NCBI GenBank assembly: GCA_025667525.1
Contig: CM046880.1
Span: 598,049,452 to 598,113,451 of the forward strand
Direction of reading: 5' to 3'
Source of the DNA: Glebionis coronaria
Taxonomy: Eukaryota; Streptophyta; Magnoliopsida; Asterales; Asteraceae
Length of the DNA stretch: 64,000 bases
Shown here: piece after piece, positions 24,481-35,660 of the stretch
Numbering within the stretch: position 1 is the first letter of the stretch
Layout: each line of letters opens with the position of its first letter
Position numbers and translations under genes: made by a program
The notes under the pieces: model-generated
Seen by the model: the letters and a program-made list of their open reading frames with translations, nothing else
Database searches by the model: none
Told to the model about the DNA's origin: nothing

Positions 24481-25174
24481 AACTTAGCAGCGACATAATA
24501 ATTTTGAGTACAAAAATTGGTGCTTGATGATCTGGTCTTGATTAATGATCGAGAGTGCATGTAGACATGGGAAGCTAAATGAGTTTAAGTGTTAGATAGC
24601 TTACGCTGACACGCATATTTCCACTGTTTTCTATATTTTTGTTTTGGCAAAGATTAATTAACTAGTTTTTCTGTAACCTGTTTAATTATTATAAATGTAG
24701 TTTGAAAAAAAGGTAATTTTCAATCAAAGTTTTGAAGCTTATAGTTAATGGATCTCTTCGAGTATAGTATATTTCTGAATCTGCTCTAATTAGATGAAAG
24801 TCAACTGACTCGAATAATATATTTTGATGCTTAATGATCATCTATATGCAAACAAAACTTGTTTACGATATTATATCTCATAGATACCTTCGGATTTAGC
24901 TATAACGGTTCAACAATAACGCTGAGTTCTCGAGTTTTAATTGAGAGGAAAAGGAAAAGAATAGGAAGTGAAAAGGAAGAGGAAAGGTAAAGGAAATTTC
25001 GTTTATGTGTTCTTGAGACAAAGGAAAGGAATTGGAAAGAAAATAATAATTATGTTCTTAAGTGGGAGGAAATGGAAAAATAACTTGTTAAATTACATAT
25101 ATGTCCTTAAGTTCTTGTGACCAAATACTATAAAAAGGGCATTTTAGTCTTTATACAAGTTATTATAAACTTTC

Positions 25175-25535
25175 TGTTAGGAACTCTGCTATAAACTCTT
25201 GTGACACATGAGGTGCACGTGAATGACTTATGTCAGACACGTGAGTTACATGTGTTCATTTCCACTTGAGAATATAACAGAGTCTAACTAACTTTTCCTA
25301 ACTAACTTTCCGGCCCAAAGTGAAAAGTATAAATAGTTGTTAATCATTTCTTTTCTACTAGTCTAGAGTTTGTTGTAAAACTTTTCTCTCTCAATTCCCA
25401 TCCATTGTAATCATTCAATTACAATAAACATTACCTTGAATTCATTCTTCGATCTTGATTCTAATTCGATAGATCCTAGTTGTAATTCAGGCAACTTCGA
25501 GTAATCCTAGTTGTCATTCATTTGAGTATGTAACA
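25175..25535 (+). mobile_element. LTR of the nested Ty3/Gypsy relic
   Basis: A 361-bp unit starting TGTTAGG and ending GTAACA, with a TATA-like AGTATAAATAG near 25328 and a poly(A)-like AATAAACA near 25423. It is followed by a primer-binding site, which fixes the 3' edge. Confidence 0.6.
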
Positions 25536-25537
25536 AG

Positions 25538-25550
25538 AGGTATCAGAGAC
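25538..25550 (+). other. Primer-binding site
   Basis: AGGTATCAGAGAC just after the LTR resembles the initiator-Met tRNA complement TGGTATCAGAGC used by plant Ty3/Gypsy chromoviruses. Confidence 0.55.
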
Positions 25551-25683
25551 CTTTCTTGTGAGGTCTTATAACAGAATTAGTTACTTTTCCGGTAGTTAGT
25601 TACTTTCCTGGTGAATCAGTTACTTTTCTGGTAAATCAGTTACTTGTCAAGCGAGTCTAATCAAGAACAGAATAAGGTTTTTA

Positions 25684-27190
25684 GTGGTTATGGCTCCAAC
25701 TACCAGACTCAATTTGGGAAATTCCAGCAATAGAGAAGCAAGGAGTGCAGAGGAACAGTTAGTTGAATTAAGGCAAACTATGGAGTCCATGCAAGAAACT
25801 ATGCAGACTATGGCCTTGCATTTACAAAATCATGGAAGACAGCAAAACCAATATACAAGAATGACCAAACTGGAATTTCCTAAGTTCTCAGGGGAAGATG
25901 TGATGGGATGGGTTTACAAATGTGAGTTCTTTACACTTGATGACATTCTAGATAACCAGAAGGTAAGATTAGTATCTGTGCATTTATCTGAAACACCTTT
26001 ATTGTGACATAAGCAGTTTATTAAACTCAATGGGGAGAACGTGTTATGGACTGTGTATAAAGAGGGAATTTTACAGAGATTTGGTACTGTTTTTGATGAC
26101 CCAATTAGTCAAATTAGGAATGTCAAATATGAGACTAATGCTACGGATTATCAAGATGTTTTTGATACATTACTAAGTAGGGTGGAGGTTAGTAAGGAAC
26201 ATGCCGTGAGTTTCTATTTGGGGGGTTTACCACAGGAGATTGAGATGGGGGTTAGGATGTTTAACCCTACTACATTGGCTCAAGCCTACAAGTTGACTAA
26301 CTTCCAGGAAGCAACTTTGAATGCTATGAAAAAAAAGGTTAGGGTGTTTGGGACTAGTTTTGGAAACAATCCTAAGTTTGGAAGTAACACTATTAACAAT
26401 AATCCTTCCAAGACCCCTTTGTTGGCTCTTCCATCACCAAGTTTTGGGGTAAAACCTAAACCAAGTTTGCCTACCAATGGACCCCCTAGGAAACAACTCA
26501 CCCAAAAAGAGTTCTAAGAGAAAAGAGCCCATAATTTGTGCTTTTATTGTGATCAGAAATACACACCTGGACATAAGTGCAGTGGACAATTGTACTCTTT
26601 GGAGGTATTAGCTGAGGAAGAATAGGGATTTTTTGAGGTTACAGAGAATATGGAACCTGAAGCAGAAGAAATGCCTCAGATCTCTTTGAATGCACTAAAT
26701 GGGTCAAACACTTATCAAACCATGAGGGTGACTGGAAAAGTAGGAAAACATGATTTGCATATCTTGGTTGATTGTGGTTCCACTCACAATCTCTTGGATG
26801 ATAGTATGGCTAAAAGATTGGTTGCCACATGCAAGACACTTGCCCATTGATAGTCATTGTGGGGGGGAGGAAAAGAGTTGATTAGTACCAAAGATTGCAA
26901 AAGGTTTAAGTGGTTGTTGCAAGGAAAGCAATTTAAGGCACATATGATGGTTTTACTCTTAGGGGCTTGTGAAATGGTATTGGGAATACAATGGTTAGCT
27001 GCTTTGGGTGACATCAAGTGCAATTTTAGTCAACTAAGAATGGAATTCATGTATAATAAAAGAAGAATGGTTTTGAGGGGAGCTCCTAAGCCTAATTTAC
27101 AGTGGATGGAGGGCAAACATCAACAAAAAGAAATGATTAACAGCTATTTATACTTTTCACTTTGGGCGGGAAAGTTAGTTAGGAAAAGTT
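25684..27190 (+). pseudogene. Ty3/Gypsy gag-protease relic
   Basis: One reading frame spans the region. It encodes a retrotransposon Gag (FPKFSGEDVMGWVYKCEFF near the N-terminus), a CCHC knuckle CFYCDQKYTPGHKC near 26538-26579, and an aspartic protease start LVDCGSTHNLL, where the usual DSG is DCG. Then follows the family's post-protease stretch GACEMVLGIQWL. Five in-frame stops break it: 26005, 26515, 26623, 26848 and 26851, with no frameshift. Reverse transcriptase and integrase are absent. Nonsense-only damage is consistent with C-to-T decay of methylated DNA. Gag packages the RNA and the protease matures it; neither works here. Confidence 0.75.
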
Positions 27191-27285
27191 AGTAAGACTC
27201 TGTTATATTCTCAAGTGGAAATGAACACATGTAACTCACGTGTCTGACATAAGTCATTCACGTGCACCTCATGTGTCACAAGAGT
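27133..27285 (-). repeat. Inverted LTR fragment
   Basis: Near-identical reverse complement of 25196-25350 in the 5' LTR. A normal element would have its second LTR in direct orientation, so this end is rearranged. Confidence 0.75.
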
Positions 27286-28086
27286 TTCTTTTTGTTGATG
27301 TATTGTCTTTCCTTTCCCTTTCCTCCTACTTCCTCCCACTTTTGGGAGGAAAATTTTATAAGCAAAATTTCCTCAAATCTTCCATTCCAATTCCTTTTCC
27401 CGTCTTAAAAAAAACTAAAGAACACAAAAACATTTCTTTTTCCTTTCAATTCCCCTCCCATATCAACTCGAGAACACAATGTAAGTTTTCCAACTTTATA
27501 CTCTTTTTAGTTAGCCCGAGTCATCTTTTTTCCCGGTTTTGACTCGATCGTAGGATCTGACTGAATAAACGCATAACCTTGACACACAGTTTTCGTACTG
27601 AAATCGACCTCGTTTGTAAGTTTTTGTTTGATTCCAACTTTCTGAAAGGAGTCGCTACTATGACACAGAAAGTTTAATATTTGTGCATATATCACTTATA
27701 AAACCATCTATAGTTTGTAATCCAGAACACACTTTGACTTTCGATGTCAACTTTGTTAATCCAACTCCAAGATCCACAATTTACATCAGGAAACAACTTT
27801 GTTACATTCGGATGTTTTTTTGGTGTAACCAAGTGAATTATATTACTTCAAAAACACAATTTACATCGGGAAACATAATAACTATGAATCTGGACATACC
27901 TACCACTGATCTCTGACAGCAGTAATCTCAGACATCTTCCACACACCTTCTGCCATACCGATGGAATCATCATGTAAGTTATAGCACCATACTCAAGCAT
28001 AGTGGTATGGTGCTATAACTTCGAGTATAATAAACATGCTGGAACCTTACATAGACACATTCATCTTCGATTGAATTTGAAGATTT

Positions 28087-28318
28087 CTAACTGGGTCTAA
28101 TGAATTTTGATGAGACGAGACTTTCCTCACAAGCACCTACAAAGTCCTTCATTTTCATATAAGAAATATCGACAATTTTACTGAAAGTTCGTTCTTCAAC
28201 GTCATATATCCACAATAGATCTTTGGTTATAAACAGAACTTTGTCGTTCTCATAAACATTTTGAACCCTCCGAATTTCATTAAACCCATGGACTGCAATC
28301 TTTGTCCATTTTGGTCAT
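28087..28318 (-). pseudogene. F-box-associated domain fragment, right copy
   Basis: Minus-strand counterpart of 6784-7017, reading KWTKIAVHGF, FITKDLLWIYDVEERTF and ACEESLVSSKF, ending with its own stop at 28087-28089 after PS. This copy keeps sequence beyond the stop that the left arm lost, so it is nearer the ancestral C-terminus. No F-box motif is present upstream on this strand, so it too is a 5'-truncated fragment. Confidence 0.6.
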
Positions 28319-28499
28319 GAATGTAAGGACATACTGTCCATTTTTAAACTCTTGTTTCTATGAATACTTATATATCTCATTTTGCATCAGCATGACCCAA
28401 ACGCCCCATAAGCTTTGTTGCAGCAGCAAGTTGACCCAAATACTCCTTAACTGAGTGCCTACTGCACTGCTGTTTCTTTTTCCTTACAGTAAATGTCTA

Positions 28500-28700
28500 A
28501 CGTTACTAAAAAATAACCGGTTACAACACGGTTATTTTGTAACCGGTTGACCGACCGGTTACCCACTAATCTGTACTAACCGGTACCAACGGTCGAAAGC
28601 CGTAACCGGTTAGTAACCGCCAGTTATTCCGAAACCGAAACCGGTTTGGTCAATAACCGGTGTTGACCGGTTTCGGTTTTTTTCCCGGTTACGGTTAATA
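28500..28700. repeat. ACCGGTT-rich palindromic cluster (right arm)
   Basis: Inverted-duplicate copy of 6470-6610 with a few extra ACCGGTT units. Confidence 0.5.
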
Positions 28701-29098
28701 TGTGCAAGGCTACCCTAAGGAGAATTTAACCTAACCTCTTGGTGGCAAGTAGAATCATCTTTCACTTACTCACTATTCCTTTCAACTTGTACCACCCTCC
28801 TAGCCCAGACAGATATTCGCCTGTTTTTGATATACACTTAGGCTTTCGACTGTTATCCCAAACATTCCTTTAAGACAGAATTATTGATATTGCATAATGA
28901 CATTCCATTCCTAGCATGTAACATGTTAGGATTGATAATAATGCAAATAATTTTCAAATACGGCCGGCAACACATAGATAATAAACACGAATGCAATTTA
29001 TACTAATACAGTAAATTGTCAGAAATGCAGGCAGAAAAATGTTGGGCATTGAATCTGCAAACTCCAGTGTGACATTATGTGGCGAATAAGCACAATGT

Positions 29099-29301
29099 AC
29101 TATCAACAAGCATGAGCTATTCCTTGTGGGGTGGACAATGGCTGGCGCCAAAAGGCACCCAGGGTATTCCCGCCAGTTCACACAATCACACCTTTTGTAG
29201 ATACTATCAACAAGCATGAAAGTATAGAGGACTATCTCCAGTTCACACTTTTTGTGGGAATGTGGGATACTATCAGATAATTTTACTATCAACAAGCATG
29301 A
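29099..29301. repeat. Three spaced copies of an 17-bp direct repeat
   Basis: ACTATCAACAAGCATGA occurs near 29099, 29202 and 29285. The left arm has the word once, so the extra 190 bp here arose by local duplication or small insertions. Confidence 0.6.
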
Positions 29302-29489
29302 TTAAAGTATAAATAACCTTGGCGTAAATAAATACATACAAATATACACTTGTAAATTGAAAATTTCTGAGAAACGATAAGAAATAAATGATATTATTGC
29401 AATTTAATTATTTACATCAATGTAACATGATTATAAAAGTTGGAACATGTTCTTCTGAATGGCTCCTTGGGACCTTCAGAACTTCTCAA

Positions 29490-29950
29490 ATCATTACTGG
29501 AGCACGGTATAGTAGGTTCCAAATATTGTTTGTATCTTCGATGTAAAACCGTATGCCTCAAGCCACCATCTAGACCCAACAATACACAGACCTTTCAAGT
29601 TAATAATGCTCCGTGGTAGATGATTTATGCAATGTACCTTGTAACCTCTCAACAAGAACACAATTTGAGAGTATGAAATGTTTTAGACGCTTCCTCTTAC
29701 ATATGCTGTTAGGGATATCTCTTAAATATATACACTCAGATAGGATTAGCTTCTCCAAACATTGTAATCGACCTTAGATCATCTGCTAACTTTTCAAGAT
29801 ACCAACATTATATAAGTTCAAGAGATTTCAGATGTTTCAACATGATATAACTTTTCAAGATGTTTTATCTTTTTAGATGATATAATTAGCCCCTTGAGAC
29901 ACTAACTTGTCAATGTCAAACTGCATTTTCCGAATTTTACATTCTACAAT
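29490..29950 (-). pseudogene. Older LRR relic, right-arm copy
   Basis: Reading from high to low coordinates: text like LDKLVSQGANYII, then LILSECIYLRDIPNSICK, then a frame change and SIINLKGLCIVGSRWWLEAYGF. This corresponds to SIFTLRGLRIVGSIQLIDAYGL, the last LRR of TNL-A. The relic is thus a second, older TNL 3' end downstream of copy C, fuller than its left-arm copy at 5805-6065. Frameshifts and stops rule out function. Confidence 0.65.
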
Positions 29951-30783
29951 TTGTAACCCAACCATGAAAAAGTCACGATATGACTACTCAGTGCCTTTCA
30001 AAACTACAAACAATGTTCTGATAATATATTCACTATAATATGCGTGTCCGTACAATACTATGAAAACTTCTTTCAAATTTGATGAAAGCCTGTAGTTTGA
30101 CTCGAAAGTCAAATATTTTTATGATCTTAAATCACTTAAATACTTTCATAAGTTCATATTTAACATGATCATCTCCAACCTTTTATCATAGTCCTGCCAT
30201 TTTCATCAAAAACACAGTTTGACTTTCTCGGAAGTCAACTGTCTTTATTCAGCTCCATGAATTCAAATAAAGTTCAAATTCTTTATTGAATAAAGGTAAT
30301 AAGTACTAGTACAGCATCCAAGTTGGGATTATAGCTTGATAACAGTGCATACATTAAAAAGTACTACTACCGAAAGGTAAAATGACAATACTTAAAAACA
30401 CCTCGTTACAAACAATCGCACTTCAGGAGTGTACCACAGAAAATTATCAACAACCGAAATGGATTGAGCCAAAATCACTTGGCAATGATGAATGATCAAC
30501 AATGCATGAGGAAAGATATGAGCTTAAGATCACCTTCCGGGCGGAGTGGCAATTGCCTCCTGCTCATCGAACCTCAAAAGATGTCTATGATAAACCATAC
30601 CATACTGGAAACCATTCGAATTGATCTGAGATTACTTGATGATTTCTTCCTGCTGATCGGATCTCCTAGTAGCAGAATATAGCAGAAAAAATGATTATTT
30701 CTATAATCAATTTAAAATTTCAAAATACACCTGTTAAAAATAGCCCTGTGTGTATTGGCTCCTTTGGCATGTCATAGTATGGG

Positions 30784-31294
30784 TTATATGTAGCAGACTC
30801 TTTCATTATCAGAGGTTCTTCGTCTCTTGAGTAACAAACCATATGTATTAAGAAGCTGTATCGACCCAACAATACGTAGACCTCTCAGATTAAAAATGCT
30901 CTGTGGGAGACGGTATATGCATGTACCTTCAATGTTCAGCTCTTTCAAACCTTCTAAACTTCCAATTTCCTCAGGCAGTTCAACAACTCGAATACAACCG
31001 CGGAGATCAAAACTGTTTATACATTTCATCTTACAGATGCTGTTTGGAATATCTTGTAAAAGCTTACAGTCAGTTAAGATTAGCGTCTGTAAAGATTCTA
31101 ATTGGCCAATATCCTCAGGTAACTTCTGAAGAAAGCAACAATATTTGATTTCCAGAGATTTGAGATGTTTTAACATACAAATGTTATCTGGAAGAAGTTC
31201 AATATCCATAGAGCACAAACTTAGCTCCTCTAGACATTCCAACTGGTTAAGATCTTTGGGTGCCTCCGGTATTCTGCCTTCAAGTGTAAGCTTT
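30784..31294 (-). pseudogene. TNL-C: LRR tail left out of frame
   Basis: After the premature stop at 31295 the rest of the LRR exon persists (RKLTLEGRIPEAPKDLNQLE through LLLKRRRTSDNERVCYI, stop at 30784-30786), in another frame. It is as well conserved as in copy A, implying that the deletion upstream is recent. An ORF reaching into it from 31443 reads the preceding LRRs in the wrong frame and should not be taken as a gene. Confidence 0.8.
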
Positions 31295-34200
31295 CTAATA
31301 ACAAGAAAACTGAAACTTTGGAGAATCATTGTCTGAGTGCAATGGGCAAACATCAGTGAGTTCTGCAATGAGATGTAACTCGGATAAAGGACCAACCTCA
31401 TCATCTGAATCAAACACAAAGGACTTAAACCTCCCACAACCACTTAAGTCTAAGAAGGAAAGATTACTCAGACATCCAACGGGGGCCTTAATTTCTACCA
31501 AATCGTAACAATTGTAAAGATTTAACCATTCGAGATTTGAAATGAGCCCAAGGTCAAGGGTCCTCAACTTTGAAGGAAGGTGGTTGAGCTCTTTGAGCTT
31601 TAGACATTCAGACGGCATTTCAAGCTCTACCAAATCATTACAGCCATGGAGTATTAGCTTTACAAGATTAGGAGTTCTCCCAAGGTGAATAGTCTTCAAC
31701 TTTGAACATTCGAGGTGAAGATATTCCAGCTTTAAACTTTCAGCAGGCATTTGAAGTTGTACCAAATCATCACAGCCATCGAGTTGTAGCGTCTTTAGAT
31801 TAGGAGTATTCCCGAGGTGAAGGTTTGTCAACTTTGAATCTATGATTTGAAGATATTCGAGCTTTGAATGATGATCAGCAGGTATATGAAGCTCTACGAA
31901 ATCCTCACAATCGAACATAGTCAACTGCTCAAGATTTGGAGCCAACCTAAGGTCAAAGATCCTTAAGTTTGCCGAATAGATAGTGAAGAACCTGAGGTTA
32001 TTTAGAACCTAAGATAAAAAGAAAAAAAACAATTAATATTGGTGGAATGACAAACCAATTCAACAGATATATAGGATCATAATGATGAAAAACAACCATT
32101 ATTGTACCTTTTCTTCTCCATCTTCCCAAAGTTGAATAATCTTGCTGAAACTAATGTCAAGTCCAACAAGATATTTTCCTTGAAATGTATTTGGGAAACT
32201 CCAAAAAGGAAAACCACGCCATCTCATAAATCGTAAGGAACTTGGAATGTATTCGCAAACTTTATCATCACATTCATCTGAGCATGTTATGTCAATATAT
32301 CTAAGATCCGTCATTTTTGCGAGACCTTTAATTGCAATTTCAGCACTGAAATTATCCCGTGAATGAAAGGATAGACATTTAGTTTGTGGGGTGCCCTGAA
32401 ATCGAAAACATAATCAATGAGCATGATTAAATTCCAATACAAATCGATTCATCAAATTCAGAGTGTGGATATAAAACGAATTCAAAGATGATTCCACTCA
32501 AATTAATGAACTTATAAATTGTTATCTTATCTTACTCCCTCAGTTCCAAAATTATTGGTCCCACAATAGTTTAAGAAATGTATATATTTATTACAGCAAT
32601 CGCTGGGGGAGTGGTGCATATAAATCCCACCGCCACCTCAGCTTTCTCTTTCCTCTCACTAACCCACACAAAACTCACAAAAGTTCTTAAGGAAAACAAA
32701 AACACACCACCACCCCACCTCCACATCATATTTCCACTATCATTTTTATCCTTTTATATATTATTTAAAATTAAAAATCAAATATTTATAAAAACTTAAT
32801 ACACTTAATACCCTTAAATTAAAAATCAACTATTATTTACACTATGTTAACCAACCTATTCAAAACCACAGCCCATTTAACAACTTGTAGAACCCAATAT
32901 ATGAAACTAAAAAAAAAACATCCCATCATTTTTTCTATCTTCTTTAGCCTCGTCTTTCACACATAGAAACACATAGTAGCAGGTTTTTTTTTTCTTTCAT
33001 TTTCGTTTGTAAAATAAGCTGGACCCACAATCTTGTTGTTACCAAGAGGTGAGAAACTCACCTGTAGGAAGTTTTTTTTTGCACTGGGATATGATAGTGG
33101 GGTTCTTGGTAACCCACGCGTGGGATTTTGACACCTCACACCCACTCGAGTGGGTTTTTCTTAGTTTGAGTAAAATCATAACTTTAGCACATAATTTCTC
33201 TATATTTAGAAATTCTGAAAATTATTACTTTAAAATTATTGGATAAAAAATGAAATACCCGGCAAACCACATGGACAATAAATATAATGTCGTTGAATTT
33301 TTTATAATTAACTCTTAGTTTGAGTAAAATCATAACTTGATTCTTACCAGGTCATTCATCAATATATGTTCAATTTCCTCTTTGACCCATAATCGGCTAT
33401 GTCTTTGAGGTTCTTCCGGGTGTGACCGACGAACAATATTCTTTCCCATTTCTTCTAAATGATCATGCATCCCCAAATTCTTATCTACAAAACCTTCAAG
33501 AATTGTTATAAGAGATCTCTGCTCAAGAACTTTTAAACCAACTTCAGCATGAAATCCACAGCTTTCAAGCGCTATAATTGCATATTTTTTGGGCCAACCT
33601 TTTAGTATGCATGCAATATCTAAGAACATTTCTTTGTAATCATCCTCTAGACCATCAAAGCTTATTTCCAGTCTTTCCAATGTTGCCTTCAATGGGATGT
33701 TTTTTAGTCTTTCTATAGCAGCTACCCAGTAAGGTTTATTTTGACCACAGAGAAATGAACCCATAACTTTGATCGTCAAGGGAAGACCAGCTGCATAATG
33801 TACAACTTGCATCGGTAGTTCTTCGTACCCTTGAACCGGAATCTCTCTCCCAAAAGCATACCTACTAAAGAGGCAACCCGCTTCCGCTTGAGTTAACAAA
33901 GTCACATTATGAATCAAGCTCACTCGGTGGGCTACCAGTACTTGCTCATCTCGTGTTGTAATTACGATTCTACTTCCCGGCTTAAACCAATTACAGTCAC
34001 CGGCTAACGCCTCAAGCTGGTCTTTATGATCGACGTCATCTAGAACAACAAGTACCTTTCTACCACGCAACCTCCTTTGCATCATAATTTTTCCGTCGGA
34101 AACACTGCTTACTTTAATGTTTTGATCATTGAGAACATCTGAAAGTACTTGTTTCTGCAACTTTTTTAGTCCGTCCGAAGAGGCTTTTGTAACTTCACGA

Positions 34201-35022
34201 ACATTTTCAACAAAGGTTTTACTTTCAAACTGAAAGGATATTTGATCAAAAACTGCCCTAGCTAAAGTTGTCTTCCCTGCACCTCCCATCCCCCATATCC
34301 CTAGCATGCGAACATCACCAACACCAGGTTCTAACAATGAAATTAATTCATTTACACGGGTCTCCATGCCTATTAGATTTCCGTCAATGCTCGAATTGAT
34401 GAAACGTGACTCTAGTGAAATCTCTTCAACGATTTTCTGTATGAACTTAGCTTCATGCCTATAGGTTAAAAGAAATGCTCTAAGAGGTTGTTTGCTAAAA
34501 ACATTAAATTTTGCATATAGATATGATAAAGAAATTTACTTACCCATTAGCAATGCTTTTCAGTTCCCAGCCAGCCAGATCAGATGCTTCTTTCAAAGCC
34601 TCTCTCCATCTCCCAACAACTTCATCTTCTTTATGCTTCGCAAATGCATCTCCAACTGACCCACTTTGTTTGCGAACTTCAGTAGGCTCCACGTCGTAGA
34701 ACACGGGGTATGCGGTATGCCCAAAACCCTTGCGGCATTCCATAATCTTAACAAGCTCTTCCAAGCACCAAGATGAAGAAGCATAAGTCTTGGAGAAAAC
34801 AATAATGTAAAACTTCGAGTCTTCAATGGCTTCAATTAGCTCATCACTGATCATTTTCCCTTGCTTAATATTTTCATCATCCTTGTAAGTTTGGATGCCT
34901 TTATTCTCTAGAGCATGATATAGATGATCAACAAAGGTTTTACGAGTGTCTGGACCCCTGAAACTTAAGAAAACATCATATTTGAAGCTCCTTTGAATCA
35001 ATGAACTTGAAGAAGAAGCCAT
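31295..35022 (-). CDS. TNL copy C: TIR-NBS with truncated LRR
   Basis: Four exons, 35022-34544, 34458-33348, 32395-32108 and 32008-31295, all with GT-AG introns and phases matching copies A and B, encode about 863 residues. TIR (13-150): YDVFLSFRGPDTR (GED of copy B is GPD) and WCLEEL with predicted catalytic E89. NB-ARC: P-loop GMGGAGKTT (216-224), kinase-2 LVVLDDVD (296-303), GSRIVITTRD (321-330), GLPL (384-387), MHD (490-492). The LRR follows but ends at FQFSCY, where a 116-bp deletion creates a TAG at 31297-31295. Typical TNLs are 1000-1300 residues with a post-LRR domain. It is an immune receptor by family; whether the short LRR still gates it is unknown. Start chosen as the first ATG, aligned with copy B. 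Confidence 0.85.
32396..33347 (-). other. Intron 2 of TNL-C
   Basis: A 952-bp intron between the NBS and LRR exons. It contains two short perfect palindromes, CCCACGCGTGGG (33113-33124) and ACCCACTCGAGTGGGT (33140-33155), and near 32533 a Stowaway-like ACTCCCTCAGTTCC without a visible partner end. No coding sequence. Confidence 0.6.
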
Positions 35023-35660
35023 TAATTAAAAAAGGGTTCAAGATTTTGAAAGAAAAAGAGATGAACTGTTGTGAAAAACGTGTTTGATGGAAAATAAGTG
35101 CACAAATGAGTTATAGTACTAGTGATATGTTTACATGGTAACGGGAAACATGATATGACAACACAGAAATATCTTCTTTTGAGGACATGAATGGAAAAAT
35201 TATGGCAATTACCCTTCAGTTTCTTGGTGGGTTCCCTTCATGAAAATTTTTCATTGTAGCTTTTTAAATTTATTTAGGTTAATCTTGTGTTCGATTAGCA
35301 GCATACATATATAACGAGATTGTTATTCGGGTTAACCTGACTCGAAGGTTATTCGTGTCAACACGAAACCAAAACAAAGAGCTAAAATAAGTCGAGTTGG
35401 TTGGTTTTGAATATACTTGAGGTCCTTATTTCTAGACTTCTAGTAGATCGAAGCTTTTATATGAAAGTCTTCACTACACATATTGGTCTTTGTTCACTTT
35501 TTTGTTTTGTTTATTTCTTTCTTTGAGGAGGTTCCGTATGATTAGAATCATCTTGCTAGTATATTATTTTGAGAGTAAATCTTATCAAACTTTTTCAAAT
35601 AAAAATGTGACTATTCTTAGGCTAATTAAGGTTCTTCTTTTCATTATAATTCTTGTAGGT
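35023..35660. other. 5' flank of TNL-C
   Basis: Non-coding. No TATA box or W-box cluster stands out. TNL-C and TNL-B differ in their upstream sequence within about 100 bp, so the duplicated block ends near the start codon on this side. Confidence 0.3.

Larger units (their letters stand above)
24931..27480. mobile_element. Composite insertion with inverted ends
   Basis: Against the left arm, this block is an extra segment between GTTCAACAATAACG and the AAGTTTTCCAAC homology. Its ends are inverted, TTCTCGAGTT and AACTCGAGAA, followed inward by purine-rich GGAAAAGGAA text on one side and its complement on the other. The flanks ACAATAAC and ACAATGTA could be a decayed 8-bp target duplication. 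Inside it lie LTR sequence in two opposed orientations and a gag-protease relic. Confidence 0.6.
24780..32520 (-). repeat. Right arm of the large inverted duplication
   Basis: Reverse-complement counterpart of 2300-7290. It carries, from high to low coordinates, the LRR exons of TNL-C, their 3' flank, an LRR relic, the ACCGGTT cluster and the F-box fragment. A 2.5-kb insertion (about 24931-27480) separates the last 150 bp of homology. The rest of TNL-C (TIR, NBS) lies outside the shared block. Confidence 0.8.

Noticed and set aside
30784..31443. 219-codon minus-strand ORF as an independent LRR gene
   Set aside because: It starts in the wrong frame of the TNL-C exon and becomes LRR-like only after the 116-bp deletion point.
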